The notes below the pieces were generated by a model that searched no databases, was not told where the DNA came from, and saw only the letters and a program-made list of their open reading frames with translations. 46,575 bases of DNA from a virus. This document shows positions 38,513 through 46,186 of this stretch, in pieces. The stretch spans positions 1-46,575 of the IMG/VR virus record IMGVR_UViG_3300025316_001109. One strand, written 5' to 3'. Numbering within the stretch: the first letter of the stretch is position 1; each line of letters starts with the position of its first letter. A program made the position numbers and the translations under genes.

Positions 38513-38994
38513 AACTTTTTCTTCCCCCTTCTTGTTTTCTCCATATACCAGAGCCAAGCAGCCGCTTTGGCTTCTCTCTCTATAGGAGTGAGGCCACCCG
38601 TGTTATTAAGTTTTGCGGGGGTGTAATAAAAACACTCTTTCATAATATCCAAATGACCGGCTTTAGGACTCATGTTGTAAATCTTCTCTACTTTTAAACC
38701 GCCTTTGACGTATTTCTTTTTGATCGAGCCGTCTTTCATCTTCTTTTCAAAGTAGTGACCTTTCTCAAAATACTTGCGCCTAATTGGCTTTTTGAGCTGA
38801 TCCATTTCATCCGGACACAGTACTTGCAGCTTATCGGCAAAATCAACCATAACAAAATACTGCTTGTTGTGAGCACGTTGCTTACTGTCTGCTATGTAGA
38901 CAGCAAGTTTTAAACGATAGCCATCGTACTTAAGACGGGCTAAAAGCAAGGTAGTTGCCCAAGAGTTGAGCAGGAAGCTTTTAATTTGTTTCAT
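38509..38994 (-). CDS. Hypothetical basic protein of the packaging cluster (161 aa)
   Basis: Begins MKQIKSFLLNSWATTLLLARLKYDGYRLKL. The first ~70 residues alternate beta strands with a helix (KQYFVMVDFADKLQVL). A very basic middle follows (KKPIRRKYFEKGHYFEKKMK), and then HLDIMKECFYYTPAKLNNTG with a basic end GKKKL. I recall proteins of this style next to terminases in Bacteroidales phages but cannot name the family. It is coupled to the 34-aa membrane protein downstream and lies 4 nt after the 86-aa gene. A structural or packaging accessory role is likely. Confidence 0.65.
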   Translation of the reverse strand: MKQIKSFLLNSWATTLLLARLKYDGYRLKLAVYIADSKQRAHNKQYFVMVDFADKLQVLCPDEMDQLKKPIRRKYFEKGHYFEKKMKDGSIKKKYVKGGLKVEKIYNMSPKAGHLDIMKECFYYTPAKLNNTGGLTPIEREAKAAAWLWYMEKTRRGKKKL

Positions 38995-38998
38995 GGGG

Positions 38999-39259
38999 TT
39001 AATCTATTTTAATTTCAGACATTTGCTTTTCTATTTTTTCTATCTCTACCCTGTTTAAAAGTATCATCGCCTCGGAAATAGCCAACCAGTCTTCAAAAGG
39101 TATTTGAGTTGTGACACCATCGCCATCGGTAACGGGGCAATAGTAGAGGTCATTCTCTTTGTAGAACTTCATTGCCGCTTCTGTTCCTTGAATAACATCT
39201 TTGAGAGCTTCAATCTTTAGTTGCAAGGCGTAAGCCTGTTGATACTTTTTTACATTCAT
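38999..39259 (-). CDS. Small coiled-coil protein (86 aa), packaging cluster
   Basis: Begins MNVKKYQQAYALQLKIEALKD. Two helices with heptad-like spacing (residues 1-35 and 60-84: AMILLNRVEIEKIEKQMSEI) flank a short beta-like middle (DLYYCPVTDGDGVTTQIPFE). It directly follows the terminase large subunit gene (6 nt apart). It may be a terminase accessory or assembly chaperone; no family is recognised. Confidence 0.65.
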   Translation of the reverse strand: MNVKKYQQAYALQLKIEALKDVIQGTEAAMKFYKENDLYYCPVTDGDGVTTQIPFEDWLAISEAMILLNRVEIEKIEKQMSEIKID

Positions 39260-39265
39260 AGTTTT

Positions 39266-41257
39266 TTATATTGTGGCTTCCCCTACTATTTTGCGGGAAT
39301 AGCCGGTTGATTTAGTTGTTTCAATAAGTTGAGGAGCGGGGAGATACTGGTAACACACCCACACCCCGATAGCACGTGTTATGTGCCTGTCATCACGGCA
39401 ACCCTCGACAGCACCCAATGACCCGTTTTCTTTTACTTCCAGTGTGTCATGTTCATCACATGCCGCAATACTGTTTTCAATGTAAAGGTCTTCACGCAAA
39501 GCCTTCTTGTGGTGGTCACAAACCATCTGTTTACTGCTTCGGTTAGTATGAAATCCCCATCGAGCCGGGACACCCTCCCTTATTTTATCTGCCGGAGTCC
39601 GCGAGAATAAGTTTGGGTAAGCGTCTGCTATCTCATCCAGAATATATTCAAAGTGATCACCCTCTGTTTCTTCTGTTTCCAGCGTGTTGGACTCAATAAC
39701 AAGTAGAGAGTTATGGTAGAACTTCGCTATTTGTGCTGCTTTCCACGCCAGTAAATCGTGATCGATATGTCCGCACCACTCAGCCACTACTTCAGGAACT
39801 CCACCCTGTGCCATCCACATACGATCAATAACCGTGATACAACTATTATCAGCTGCCTCACTCCTACCCCCAATATCCACGACGGTAACGTAACGCTGGG
39901 TGTATCGCTCTGCACCCGGTTTAGCCCACACCAACATATTTCCTTCTGCTTCCTCGCGGAATGCCAAGCCTTGTAACGACTCTTTGCCGTTTACACTCTT
40001 ACCGTAAACCTCACCTACAAAAAGAGGCTTCATGCAGCCCTTGCGTAATCTGTCCACGTCCCCGATAGGGTAGAACCTACGACCCGTTGACTGGAAAGCC
40101 TCCACATCATTTGACGGCATTTCGGAAATGAACCGCCACTCGTCACTGTACGCTTTGCGTTGTTCGCGATACCAGTTAATACCTTCGAGGGTTGCACCAT
40201 CTGAAAACATCCGATGCTCTTTCTCGCTCATGCTGTCAATGAACTTCTTGTAGTTGTCTATACTTGACTGGTAGAGTTCAATGTCGAACCACGCCACAAA
40301 CACCGGATCAAAGCCGCTTTCGCCTTTCTTAGCTCTCAGCCATTCACGGTGAAAGAAATTACCCACCCCTTTGGCTGTACTCTCATACACAATCATAGAG
40401 TCGGGCATATTACCAATACCGGAAACAATAGACTGTACAAGGTCTTCGGGTTTTTTCCCTGCTGTTGCAGCCCAGAGTCCGACCTCTGATAAGTGAGCCA
40501 TTGCCGTATCATCACCACGAACACCATCGGGTTTCTCGGCAGAGCCTATTGTTATGCGACAAGCACGTTCTTTTACTTGCCGTGTTTTCTGTGAGTTCTC
40601 AAAGGGGACCAGGTTAAGGGGCTTTATTGTATCCTCATCAAGTAACCAAGTGGGGTAACTCTTTAGTAACTTGCTGTACATTCCCCTGATTACCTTTGCC
40701 GTGTTCTCAACGTGGGCACAAATAACACTGTGCCATTGGCGGCGGCGTACGAGTTGTATCCAGATCATAAAGAGCTGTACAAGGGTTGAACCGCCCCACT
40801 GGCGTGCTTTCAGTAATATAATTCGTATTGGCTTGCCCTCAAGCCACGCCTTGTATAATCTTTTGAGTAGCTTGCGTTGCCCCCGATTAAGGTAAAAGGG
40901 TATGTCTTCTGAGGAGTTCTTTTTCTTTATTACCGCAAATTCATACGCCCAGTACTCAAAATCGAAAGCAATACGCAGTTTTATAAATTGTCGCCATACT
41001 TCCTCTTTTGCCGCCTCGGTTGGCTCTTCCTTTAGCAGGATAAGAAGCCTTTTAATTGTACCCGCTTTGACCAGAGCTTTAACAAGCGGCGTTGCCAGCA
41101 TACCTTCGGGAAGATACATTTTAGCAATTGGCGCATCCGGTAGTTCGACCAGAACCCGTTGACAACTTTCGCACCCCTCACCCGTTAGCGGGTTATAGAC
41201 GGCACGGTTGGCTTTTAATCGCCGCTTGTTCTCTGCTATGATCTCAATATAGGTCAT
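39266..41257 (-). CDS. terL: Terminase large subunit
   Basis: The DNA-packaging motor, 663 residues. The ATPase domain has the adenine-binding-like NRGQRKLLKRL, a Walker A variant KARQWGGSTLVQ near residue 150, and motif-II/III-like DSMIVYESTAKGVGNFFH. The RNase H-like nuclease domain has TVVDIGGRSEAADNS (first Asp), LLVIESNTLE (Glu) and DRHITRAIGVW (last Asp). An N-terminal extension carries a CESC pair. It lies on the minus strand in a cluster with a rhomboid protease, opposite in direction to portal and capsid genes, an unusual order for a phage. Confidence 0.93.
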   Translation of the reverse strand: MTYIEIIAENKRRLKANRAVYNPLTGEGCESCQRVLVELPDAPIAKMYLPEGMLATPLVKALVKAGTIKRLLILLKEEPTEAAKEEVWRQFIKLRIAFDFEYWAYEFAVIKKKNSSEDIPFYLNRGQRKLLKRLYKAWLEGKPIRIILLKARQWGGSTLVQLFMIWIQLVRRRQWHSVICAHVENTAKVIRGMYSKLLKSYPTWLLDEDTIKPLNLVPFENSQKTRQVKERACRITIGSAEKPDGVRGDDTAMAHLSEVGLWAATAGKKPEDLVQSIVSGIGNMPDSMIVYESTAKGVGNFFHREWLRAKKGESGFDPVFVAWFDIELYQSSIDNYKKFIDSMSEKEHRMFSDGATLEGINWYREQRKAYSDEWRFISEMPSNDVEAFQSTGRRFYPIGDVDRLRKGCMKPLFVGEVYGKSVNGKESLQGLAFREEAEGNMLVWAKPGAERYTQRYVTVVDIGGRSEAADNSCITVIDRMWMAQGGVPEVVAEWCGHIDHDLLAWKAAQIAKFYHNSLLVIESNTLETEETEGDHFEYILDEIADAYPNLFSRTPADKIREGVPARWGFHTNRSSKQMVCDHHKKALREDLYIENSIAACDEHDTLEVKENGSLGAVEGCRDDRHITRAIGVWVCYQYLPAPQLIETTKSTGYSRKIVGEATI

Positions 41258-41455
41258 TCTTGTTTCTTTAAAAATACGGGGGATGTAGCTCTCCCGCGGG
41301 CTCGTTATACAGCCATTCTTAGCGACTGGTTAAACATTGGAATTGTTTTGCCTGTTATCGGCTACTAAGCTCTCCGTTAGACATAATCATCTGCTGTCAA
41401 AACCAAACAAACAAACAAACAAACTTTACTTAAAACATCAACGAACTAAGTTTCT
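41258..41455 (-). other. Gap upstream of terL: hairpin and (TTTG)5 microsatellite
   Basis: This 198-nt gap within the minus-strand cluster has no ORF. It holds a 6-bp hairpin near 41278-41295 (GGGGGA/TCTCCC), an adjacent CCCGCGGG palindrome, and five tandem CAAA units at 41404-41423, read on the terL strand as TTTGTTTG... repeats, each a potential -33 box. A promoter or slippage-controlled switch for terL is possible; neither is proven. Confidence 0.4.
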
Positions 41456-41719
41456 TTAATTTTGATTTGCAATCAAACAGTTTACCGCCTGTAACTCTGC
41501 TTCGTATGATTCTTTCAGTAGAGGGATTATTTGTTCTGAGGTGAAAGGGTTAAGCATAAACAGGTCATCGACCAGTCCGCCAAGTTTAACCATGGGTACA
41601 CCTTCTTCCCCCTGAATATCGTTGTTTAGCTCCGCAAGAAGCTCCACGCGTTCCTTTATCACCTCCAGCTTAATTTTAAGCTCCTTCATTTCCTGTTTTT
41701 GCTCTTTTGTCTTTTTCAT
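41456..41719 (-). CDS. Coiled-coil small protein (87 aa), packaging cluster
   Basis: Begins MKKTKEQKQEMKELKIKLEV. The first 35 residues are a highly charged coiled coil, followed by a short turn (QGEEGVPMVKLGG) and two helices (FTSEQIIPLLKESYEAELQAV). Its start overlaps the rhomboid gene 3' end by 44 nt, unusually long here; an internal ATG (MKELKIKL) would shorten the overlap to 14 nt. Unknown function. Confidence 0.65.
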   Translation of the reverse strand: MKKTKEQKQEMKELKIKLEVIKERVELLAELNNDIQGEEGVPMVKLGGLVDDLFMLNPFTSEQIIPLLKESYEAELQAVNCLIANQN

Positions 41720-42188
41720 AAAATCGGTATATTAGCATGAATAAAATTCCGTACAACATGGAGAAAGCGTGAATAAATATATTTGTGTGAGCAAAGTAGT
41801 AAGTGAGTAAGTTGACCGCTACAAAGACAGCCAAGTATATCAGTAAATTCCGGCTGGGGTAAAGAACCACGTAGCATCCGAATAGGAACAGTACGACCCC
41901 CGATGCACCAATAGTGGGTTGTGGCATCTCTGCCCCGAAAGTGGCGAGGTATGCGCCCAGTATCATCACAAAAAAAAGTAGTTTAGAGTTGACCGACCGT
42001 TGCATAGTAGTAAAAAGGAAATGGAACGAAAGCATATTCATGAATAAGTGGAAAAAGGCTATGTGTGTAAACATATAAGTGAGTCTTGTGTAGAGTTCTG
42101 TGTGTGCCGTAAAGCCCAGCACTTTCACATCCGCCCCGAAAGAGATCAGATACACGCAAAAGCAAATTAGTATAAAGAGATTTTTCAT
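41676..42188 (-). CDS. Rhomboid-family intramembrane serine protease
   Basis: A 170-residue polytopic membrane protein with six hydrophobic segments. The rhomboid signatures are in order: YMFTHIAFFHLFMNM in TM2 (His47 and Asn51, the oxyanion-hole pair), PTIGASGVV in TM4 (GxSG nucleophile Ser96) and FIHAFSMLYG in TM6 (catalytic His140). The length is that of the minimal bacterial rhomboid core. The enzyme should cleave transmembrane helices in the inner membrane. It is encoded between unknown small genes and terL on the same strand, so it is likely expressed in the lytic phase. Its substrate is unknown. Rhomboids are rare in phages. Confidence 0.85.
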   Translation of the reverse strand: MKNLFILICFCVYLISFGADVKVLGFTAHTELYTRLTYMFTHIAFFHLFMNMLSFHFLFTTMQRSVNSKLLFFVMILGAYLATFGAEMPQPTIGASGVVLFLFGCYVVLYPSRNLLIYLAVFVAVNLLTYYFAHTNIFIHAFSMLYGILFMLIYRFYEKDKRAKTGNEGA

Positions 42189-42194
42189 ATTGTT

Positions 42195-42605
42195 TTACAT
42201 TGTTTTATTACATTTTTTCTTACCACTACTCAATTTCCAGAAAAGTACACAGGCACTCGACAGCTCCATGTAAAAGCATTCAGCGGGTTGCTTGACTACT
42301 TCTTCAATCACGTCCATCTTAGACACCCCCTTCAACTCCTCTTTGAGAACTATGTATTTGCGGTATATTGCCTCATACTGCCTCTGCTTCATCCGGTGCT
42401 TACTTCCGGTTGTGCCCCTGCGCTCAATATGGTTAATGTGTTCCGCCGCTTCTTCGGGGGTTGTGTAATATCGAGGTGCTTGTGAATTGATAGCTAAATC
42501 AACCAACGACTCACGTGTCATTTGACAAGCTCTTGCCCCAAGTTGTTTTATAACATTGCGGTAGGCTGTCAGTAAGTCCTGATCGCGTTCCTGTCGTAGC
42601 TCCAT
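42195..42605 (-). CDS. Hypothetical protein (136 aa), head of the packaging cluster
   Basis: Begins MELRQERDQDLLTAYRNVIK. The N-terminal half is helical with an HTH-like stretch (CQMTRESLVDLAINSQAPRYYTTPEEAAEHINHI). A basic segment follows (GSKHRMKQRQYEAIYRKYIVL), and the C-terminus is hydrophobic (CFYMELSSACVLFWKL). It is first in the minus-strand cluster and divergent from late promoter copy 3; on its own strand only an imperfect -7 box (TTATTTTG) is seen just upstream. It might be a DNA-binding packaging accessory. I do not recognise it. Confidence 0.65.
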   Translation of the reverse strand: MELRQERDQDLLTAYRNVIKQLGARACQMTRESLVDLAINSQAPRYYTTPEEAAEHINHIERRGTTGSKHRMKQRQYEAIYRKYIVLKEELKGVSKMDVIEEVVKQPAECFYMELSSACVLFWKLSSGKKKCNKTM

Positions 42606-42647
42606 AAGTAACCGTTTCGATTTGACAACAAAATAACCTACACTTTC

Positions 42648-42710
42648 TTAAAACTTAGCGACATTTCATTAAAACATAGCGACTTTGTCGGTAACTTCTT
42701 TCCGTACTTT
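42648..42710 (+). promoter_or_regulatory. Late promoter copy 3 (tandem 21-bp units)
   Basis: Units at 42648-42668 (TTAAAACTTAGCGACATTTCA) and 42669-42689 (TTAAAACATAGCGACTTTGTC), again exactly 21 bp apart, followed by GGTAACTTCTTTCCG and TACTTTG. The second unit is identical to that of copy 2. It drives scaffold and capsid genes; the scaffold ATG is 60 nt downstream. Confidence 0.75.
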
Positions 42711-42749
42711 GCTTTCACTTTGAATACCCAAAATATAACCAGACTTAAA

Positions 42750-43580
42750 ATGGAAGGACTAGACGAAAACGCGGTACCGGAAACCACCGAAACTGCACAG
42801 CCTAAATCAGCTAACGAGCTTTTTGCAGAGCGAATTAAAGCCAAATACCCTGAACGGGATTACTCGAACCCTGACGAAGTTCACAACGCTTCGATGGAGG
42901 GCTACGATGCTGAACACGAACGTTTGAAAAAAGTGATCGAAAGCAACAAAGCGATTGCGGATCGTATGATGGCAGACCCAAAAGCAGCTGCTGCCTTATC
43001 GGAATTTATGAGCGGTAAACCGCTGCCTGCAGCTTTGAAAAAATACTTTACCGATGATGAGCTATCAATGAATGAGGGGGAAGATGGCTATGCTGAGTAT
43101 TTGGCAGCACAACAAGAGCGCGCGCTTAAAGATGCAGAGAGCAAACAAGCTCAGCAAGAGTTCGCAGATAACTTCGAGAAGAGCCATGAGGAGATCGCTG
43201 CCTATGCCGAAGAAACCGGACGGACAGAAGAGGAAATGACACAGTTTCTGGACGATGTTCAAAAAACTTTCTTCGACCCTTTATTAAAAGGGCAGTGGGG
43301 TAAAGCCTTTTTAGTTATGTGCGATAAAGCTATGAGTCATGACAAAGATGTAGAGGTGGCACAGGAAGTAGGGCGCGTTTCAGGTAAAAACGAAAAGATC
43401 GTTGACCGCAAAAAAGAACGTACAGCTGGGGGCTTACCCGATGCAGGGGCTGGCGGCGGGGCTGCAAATGCAGCGATAGCAGCTAAACCGACTGAGACCG
43501 GGCAGTTCTTCAATAAACTGGCGGATGCCGGGGCTGAAAAAGACATTTGGAAACGCGGCGGTTACGGAAAGAAAGCCTAA
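42750..43580 (+). CDS. Scaffolding protein (probable)
   Basis: The start is ATG 42750 (MEGLDENAVPETTETAQ); a TTG 30 nt earlier is less likely. The 276-residue product is acidic and almost entirely helical (ANELFAERIKAKYPERDYS, ADRMMADPKAAAALSEFMSG, QQEFADNFEKSHEEIAAYAEE). It has a Gly/Ala-rich hinge near 240 (GGLPDAGAGGGAANAA) and a short basic C-terminal hook (DIWKRGGYGKKA). Acidic helix-rich body, flexible hinge, basic tail and a position immediately before the major capsid gene are the hallmarks of podovirus scaffolds. Confidence 0.8.
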   Translation: MEGLDENAVPETTETAQPKSANELFAERIKAKYPERDYSNPDEVHNASMEGYDAEHERLKKVIESNKAIADRMMADPKAAAALSEFMSGKPLPAALKKYFTDDELSMNEGEDGYAEYLAAQQERALKDAESKQAQQEFADNFEKSHEEIAAYAEETGRTEEEMTQFLDDVQKTFFDPLLKGQWGKAFLVMCDKAMSHDKDVEVAQEVGRVSGKNEKIVDRKKERTAGGLPDAGAGGGAANAAIAAKPTETGQFFNKLADAGAEKDIWKRGGYGKKA

Positions 43581-43614
43581 ATCAAACTAAAGTTTAATTA
43601 TAAAAATAACAAAA

Positions 43615-44979
43615 ATGAAAAAGCAAAAATTCTCTTGGTTGGGCATAGTCATAATGCTCGTATGTGCCTTAGTGGGCATTGTTGATGGCTCCTCTATGGG
43701 GGTTCATATGGCGGAAGCATCCGTTTTAGAAGGCGGTAACGCCGGTGTGTTTATTACCCGTGAAGGTTTAACTACTGATGTTACACGTGTAGAAAGCCCA
43801 GAATTAATTCGTGACACGGTCGATCAGCGCATTACTAAAATGCGACCCGCATCAACCCCGTTGGATCAGATCATGCGACACGCTACAAGTAAAACTACTA
43901 AAACGATGGAGTTTGGTTACTACTCTACTGACATTCGCCCGGTTAAAGCTACCTTAGCAGTTGCACACGTTGCTGTAACAACTACGGATAGTGCAGATTT
44001 GACAATGGATAACGGTAACTTATTTGATGTATCGGATACTATTTATGTACCATCAGTTAAAGGTTATAACGCTGCCGGAGTTCAGGTAAATAGTCCATTA
44101 GTGCTGTATGTTCGCGCGGTGGGTGCAAGTAACGCGATTACTGTGCAAGCGGTTAACGGTGCTTTACTTACTAACGAGATTGAAGGAATGTATGTTCCTG
44201 CTATCGCCGCTAACGCTAAATTCTATCGTATGGGTAGAGCAGCTGCTGAGGGTGATGTTCAGACTTCTCCTTACAGTGCCTTGCCTACCAAACAAAAGAA
44301 TTTCTGTCAGATATTCAAATGCCAGGTTGCAGAGACTTCTATACAGGCTTTGTCTTTATCGGCTGCTGAAGTTCCATGGACTCCGTCAGATATTGAAGAA
44401 CAGGCAGTATACGAATGGAGATTGGGCATGGAAGCCTCTTATCTGTTCGGCGCAAAACAATATTTCTACGATAATGCTAAGAAGCGTTGGGTATACACCA
44501 CCGGGGGTATTGTAAACAACATCACTAAAGTTATTGACTATCCGACTACAATTACCGATGACGTATTGGTAGATATTACCAAAGACGTATTTACCGGTAA
44601 CAGTGGAAGTAAACGTCGCTTGCTATTTTCCGGATCAGGACTGGTATCTAAGCTAAGTAAGGTGGGTACTATCACTAAACAATTGGAAGCTGGTAACACG
44701 GTGGTCGTTTGGGGTATCGAGTGGAAAGAAATCAAAACTAACTTCGGCTCGTTGCTATTGTTACAACACGATTTGCTTGACCTTTACGGTTGGGAAGATA
44801 AGGGCTTAATTATCGACCCTGCTTGCTTGGATAAATACTCTTTCGCTGGAGTTGAGCGTTTCTCGCTGGACTTGAAAAAAGCGGGTACTTATGACGGTAA
44901 CGTTGCGGTAATAACAGAAATAGCAGGTTTGGCACTGAAATACCCTTCGGTTCACGCTGTACTCCAACCAACAGCCTAA
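43615..44979 (+). CDS. Major capsid protein (HK97 fold, probable) with hydrophobic N-terminal leader
   Basis: 454 residues. The capsid-like features are the N-arm (SPELIRDTVDQRITKMRPASTPL), the two-stranded middle (KTMEFGYYSTDIRPVK), the later helix (PWTPSDIEEQAVYEWRLGME) and the C-terminal strands (KYPSVHAVLQ), between scaffold and adaptor genes. Unusually, the ORF opens with MKKQKFSWLGIVIMLVCALV, a signal-peptide-like helix. The AT-rich leader and the ATGAAAAAG start favour this start, but ATGs at 43696 and 43708 would give an ordinary capsid N-terminus. Downstream of it lies a strong terminator, typical for separating capsid from lower-level genes. Confidence 0.82.
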   Translation: MKKQKFSWLGIVIMLVCALVGIVDGSSMGVHMAEASVLEGGNAGVFITREGLTTDVTRVESPELIRDTVDQRITKMRPASTPLDQIMRHATSKTTKTMEFGYYSTDIRPVKATLAVAHVAVTTTDSADLTMDNGNLFDVSDTIYVPSVKGYNAAGVQVNSPLVLYVRAVGASNAITVQAVNGALLTNEIEGMYVPAIAANAKFYRMGRAAAEGDVQTSPYSALPTKQKNFCQIFKCQVAETSIQALSLSAAEVPWTPSDIEEQAVYEWRLGMEASYLFGAKQYFYDNAKKRWVYTTGGIVNNITKVIDYPTTITDDVLVDITKDVFTGNSGSKRRLLFSGSGLVSKLSKVGTITKQLEAGNTVVVWGIEWKEIKTNFGSLLLLQHDLLDLYGWEDKGLIIDPACLDKYSFAGVERFSLDLKKAGTYDGNVAVITEIAGLALKYPSVHAVLQPTA

Positions 44980-45001
44980 TTGATCCTAAAAAATAAATCC
45001 T

Positions 45002-45038
45002 AAAAGGGCAGACAGTAATACGCTGCCTGCCCTTTTCA
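45002..45038 (+). terminator. Terminator after the major capsid gene
   Basis: AAAAGGGCAG (45002-45011) pairs with CTGCCCTTTT (45027-45036), extended by an inner CAG/CTG. Late genes continue downstream without a visible new promoter, so it probably works as a partial terminator reducing expression of downstream genes relative to capsid. Confidence 0.85.
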
Positions 45039-45051
45039 ATAACTAAAGATT

Positions 45052-45561
45052 ATGTCTACAAAAACCTATCACTCTATTTTTGCCAGTTATTCAACCTATT
45101 TCAAAGTAGGAGATAAACAATTACGGGTTGTATTTAATGGCAGCACGAATACTTCAAAAGGTATCTTTACGACTCCCGATGAAGCCCTGCAAGCCTCTAT
45201 TGAAGAAAGCCCTATGTACGGCGAGACTATCCATCTGTTACGCTCCTACGGGGAAGCAGCACCTGCAAAATCTCAGAAACAAGAGTATAAAAGCGAGCCG
45301 GCTACTCCCGCAGAGGAAGTAAACCCTACTGAGGAAGTAAACCCTACTGAGGAAGTAAACCCTACTGAGGAAGTAAACCCTACTGAGGAAGTAAACCCTA
45401 CTGAGGAAGTAAAGAAAGACTACCCTGAGATTAATCAGGTGCAGAAGGCAGCACGTGTTCTTATCTCTGACTTTGGTGTATCCGCTAACAGCGTTAGCAA
45501 CAAAAAGAAAGTATTGGCAAAAGCCGAAGAGCTTGGAGTAACATTCCCCGGACTAGCATAA
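45052..45561 (+). CDS. Virion-associated protein with NPTEEV repeats (unknown)
   Basis: 169 residues. The N-terminal ~65 residues are a compact beta-rich domain (YSTYFKVGDKQLRVVFNG, GIFTTPDEALQASIEES), which reads like a minor head-protein fold. Five perfect copies of the hexapeptide EEVNPT follow as a rigid acidic linker. The C-terminal 45 residues (VQKAARVLISDFGVSANSV, KKVLAKAEELGVTFP) resemble a small HeH/LEM-like helical module. It lies between capsid and adaptor and could be a head decoration or fibre-anchoring protein. No name can be given with confidence. Confidence 0.7.
   Translation: MSTKTYHSIFASYSTYFKVGDKQLRVVFNGSTNTSKGIFTTPDEALQASIEESPMYGETIHLLRSYGEAAPAKSQKQEYKSEPATPAEEVNPTEEVNPTEEVNPTEEVNPTEEVNPTEEVKKDYPEINQVQKAARVLISDFGVSANSVSNKKKVLAKAEELGVTFPGLA
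45313..45413 (+). repeat. 18-bp coding tandem repeat, 5 perfect units
   Basis: GAGGAAGTAAACCCTACT is repeated five times without a single mismatch (45313-45402), with a sixth partial unit ending in GAGGAAGTAAA. Identity at third codon positions indicates very recent expansion, so copy number probably varies between isolates while always preserving the frame. Confidence 0.95.
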
Positions 45562-45562
45562 A

Positions 45563-46186
45563 ATGACACGAGCCCAACTCATATCAGCCGTAAAAGTAAA
45601 GCTGGAGGAACTAACCCCTTTTGCAGAGGGGTTAGTCGTGCTTGCTTCTGAAAGCGATGTGAAACCTATTACATCCTATATTGATGTGACCCTAGACGAG
45701 GCATCGGACGAGATGCTTATGCTGCTGCCTTTGCATTTATTGACCCCTACCATTATCCCCGCTGCAATGGCGGGGGCTGCTGGTATCGGCTATCTAGTAT
45801 TGCCCGCGGATTACCTTAGGCTGTACGCTTTGAAGGTAGACACGTGGGCAAGAGAGGTAAATCGTCCTATCAGTACGGATAATCCTGAATACAAGCTGCA
45901 AAGCAACCCGCATACACGTGGGAAATCACAAAAGCCAATTGTGGCCATCAACTACACAGCAGGGGCAGGCAGGCGCTTGGAATGCTACTCTGTTGAGGCA
46001 GGTACGCCCGTGGTTGAGAAAAAGCTGTATATTAAAAAAATAGTAGCCGAAGACAATCCTGAAAATCTTGCGATCTACCTCATCTACCTGTGCGCAATCA
46101 AGGTATATGGTATTATTGAAAGAGCCGATATGGCAAAAGTATTGGCCGAGGAATTATCAAATCTTATTAAAATACAAACGCTATGA
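45563..46186 (+). CDS. Head-tail adaptor-like protein (207 aa)
   Basis: Begins MTRAQLISAVKVKLEELTPF immediately (1 nt) after the previous stop. N-terminal helices are followed by DVTLDEASDEMLMLLPLHLL, a beta segment (GYLVLPADYLRLYALKVDTW), a loop (NRPISTDNPEY), and strands (KPIVAINYTAGAGRRLECYSV). It ends in helices (NLAIYLIYLCAIKVYGIIER). The helix bundle with an inserted beta loop and the 'L.LP.DYLRL....W' phrase are common in phage adaptor/connector proteins and in structural proteins of Bacteroidales podoviruses. Its stop overlaps the next ATG by ATGA. Confidence 0.7.
   Translation: MTRAQLISAVKVKLEELTPFAEGLVVLASESDVKPITSYIDVTLDEASDEMLMLLPLHLLTPTIIPAAMAGAAGIGYLVLPADYLRLYALKVDTWAREVNRPISTDNPEYKLQSNPHTRGKSQKPIVAINYTAGAGRRLECYSVEAGTPVVEKKLYIKKIVAEDNPENLAIYLIYLCAIKVYGIIERADMAKVLAEELSNLIKIQTL

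Noticed and set aside
38394-38585. Plus-strand 63-codon ORF after the portal gene
   Set aside because: It is antisense to two coupled minus-strand genes and lies behind a strong terminator.
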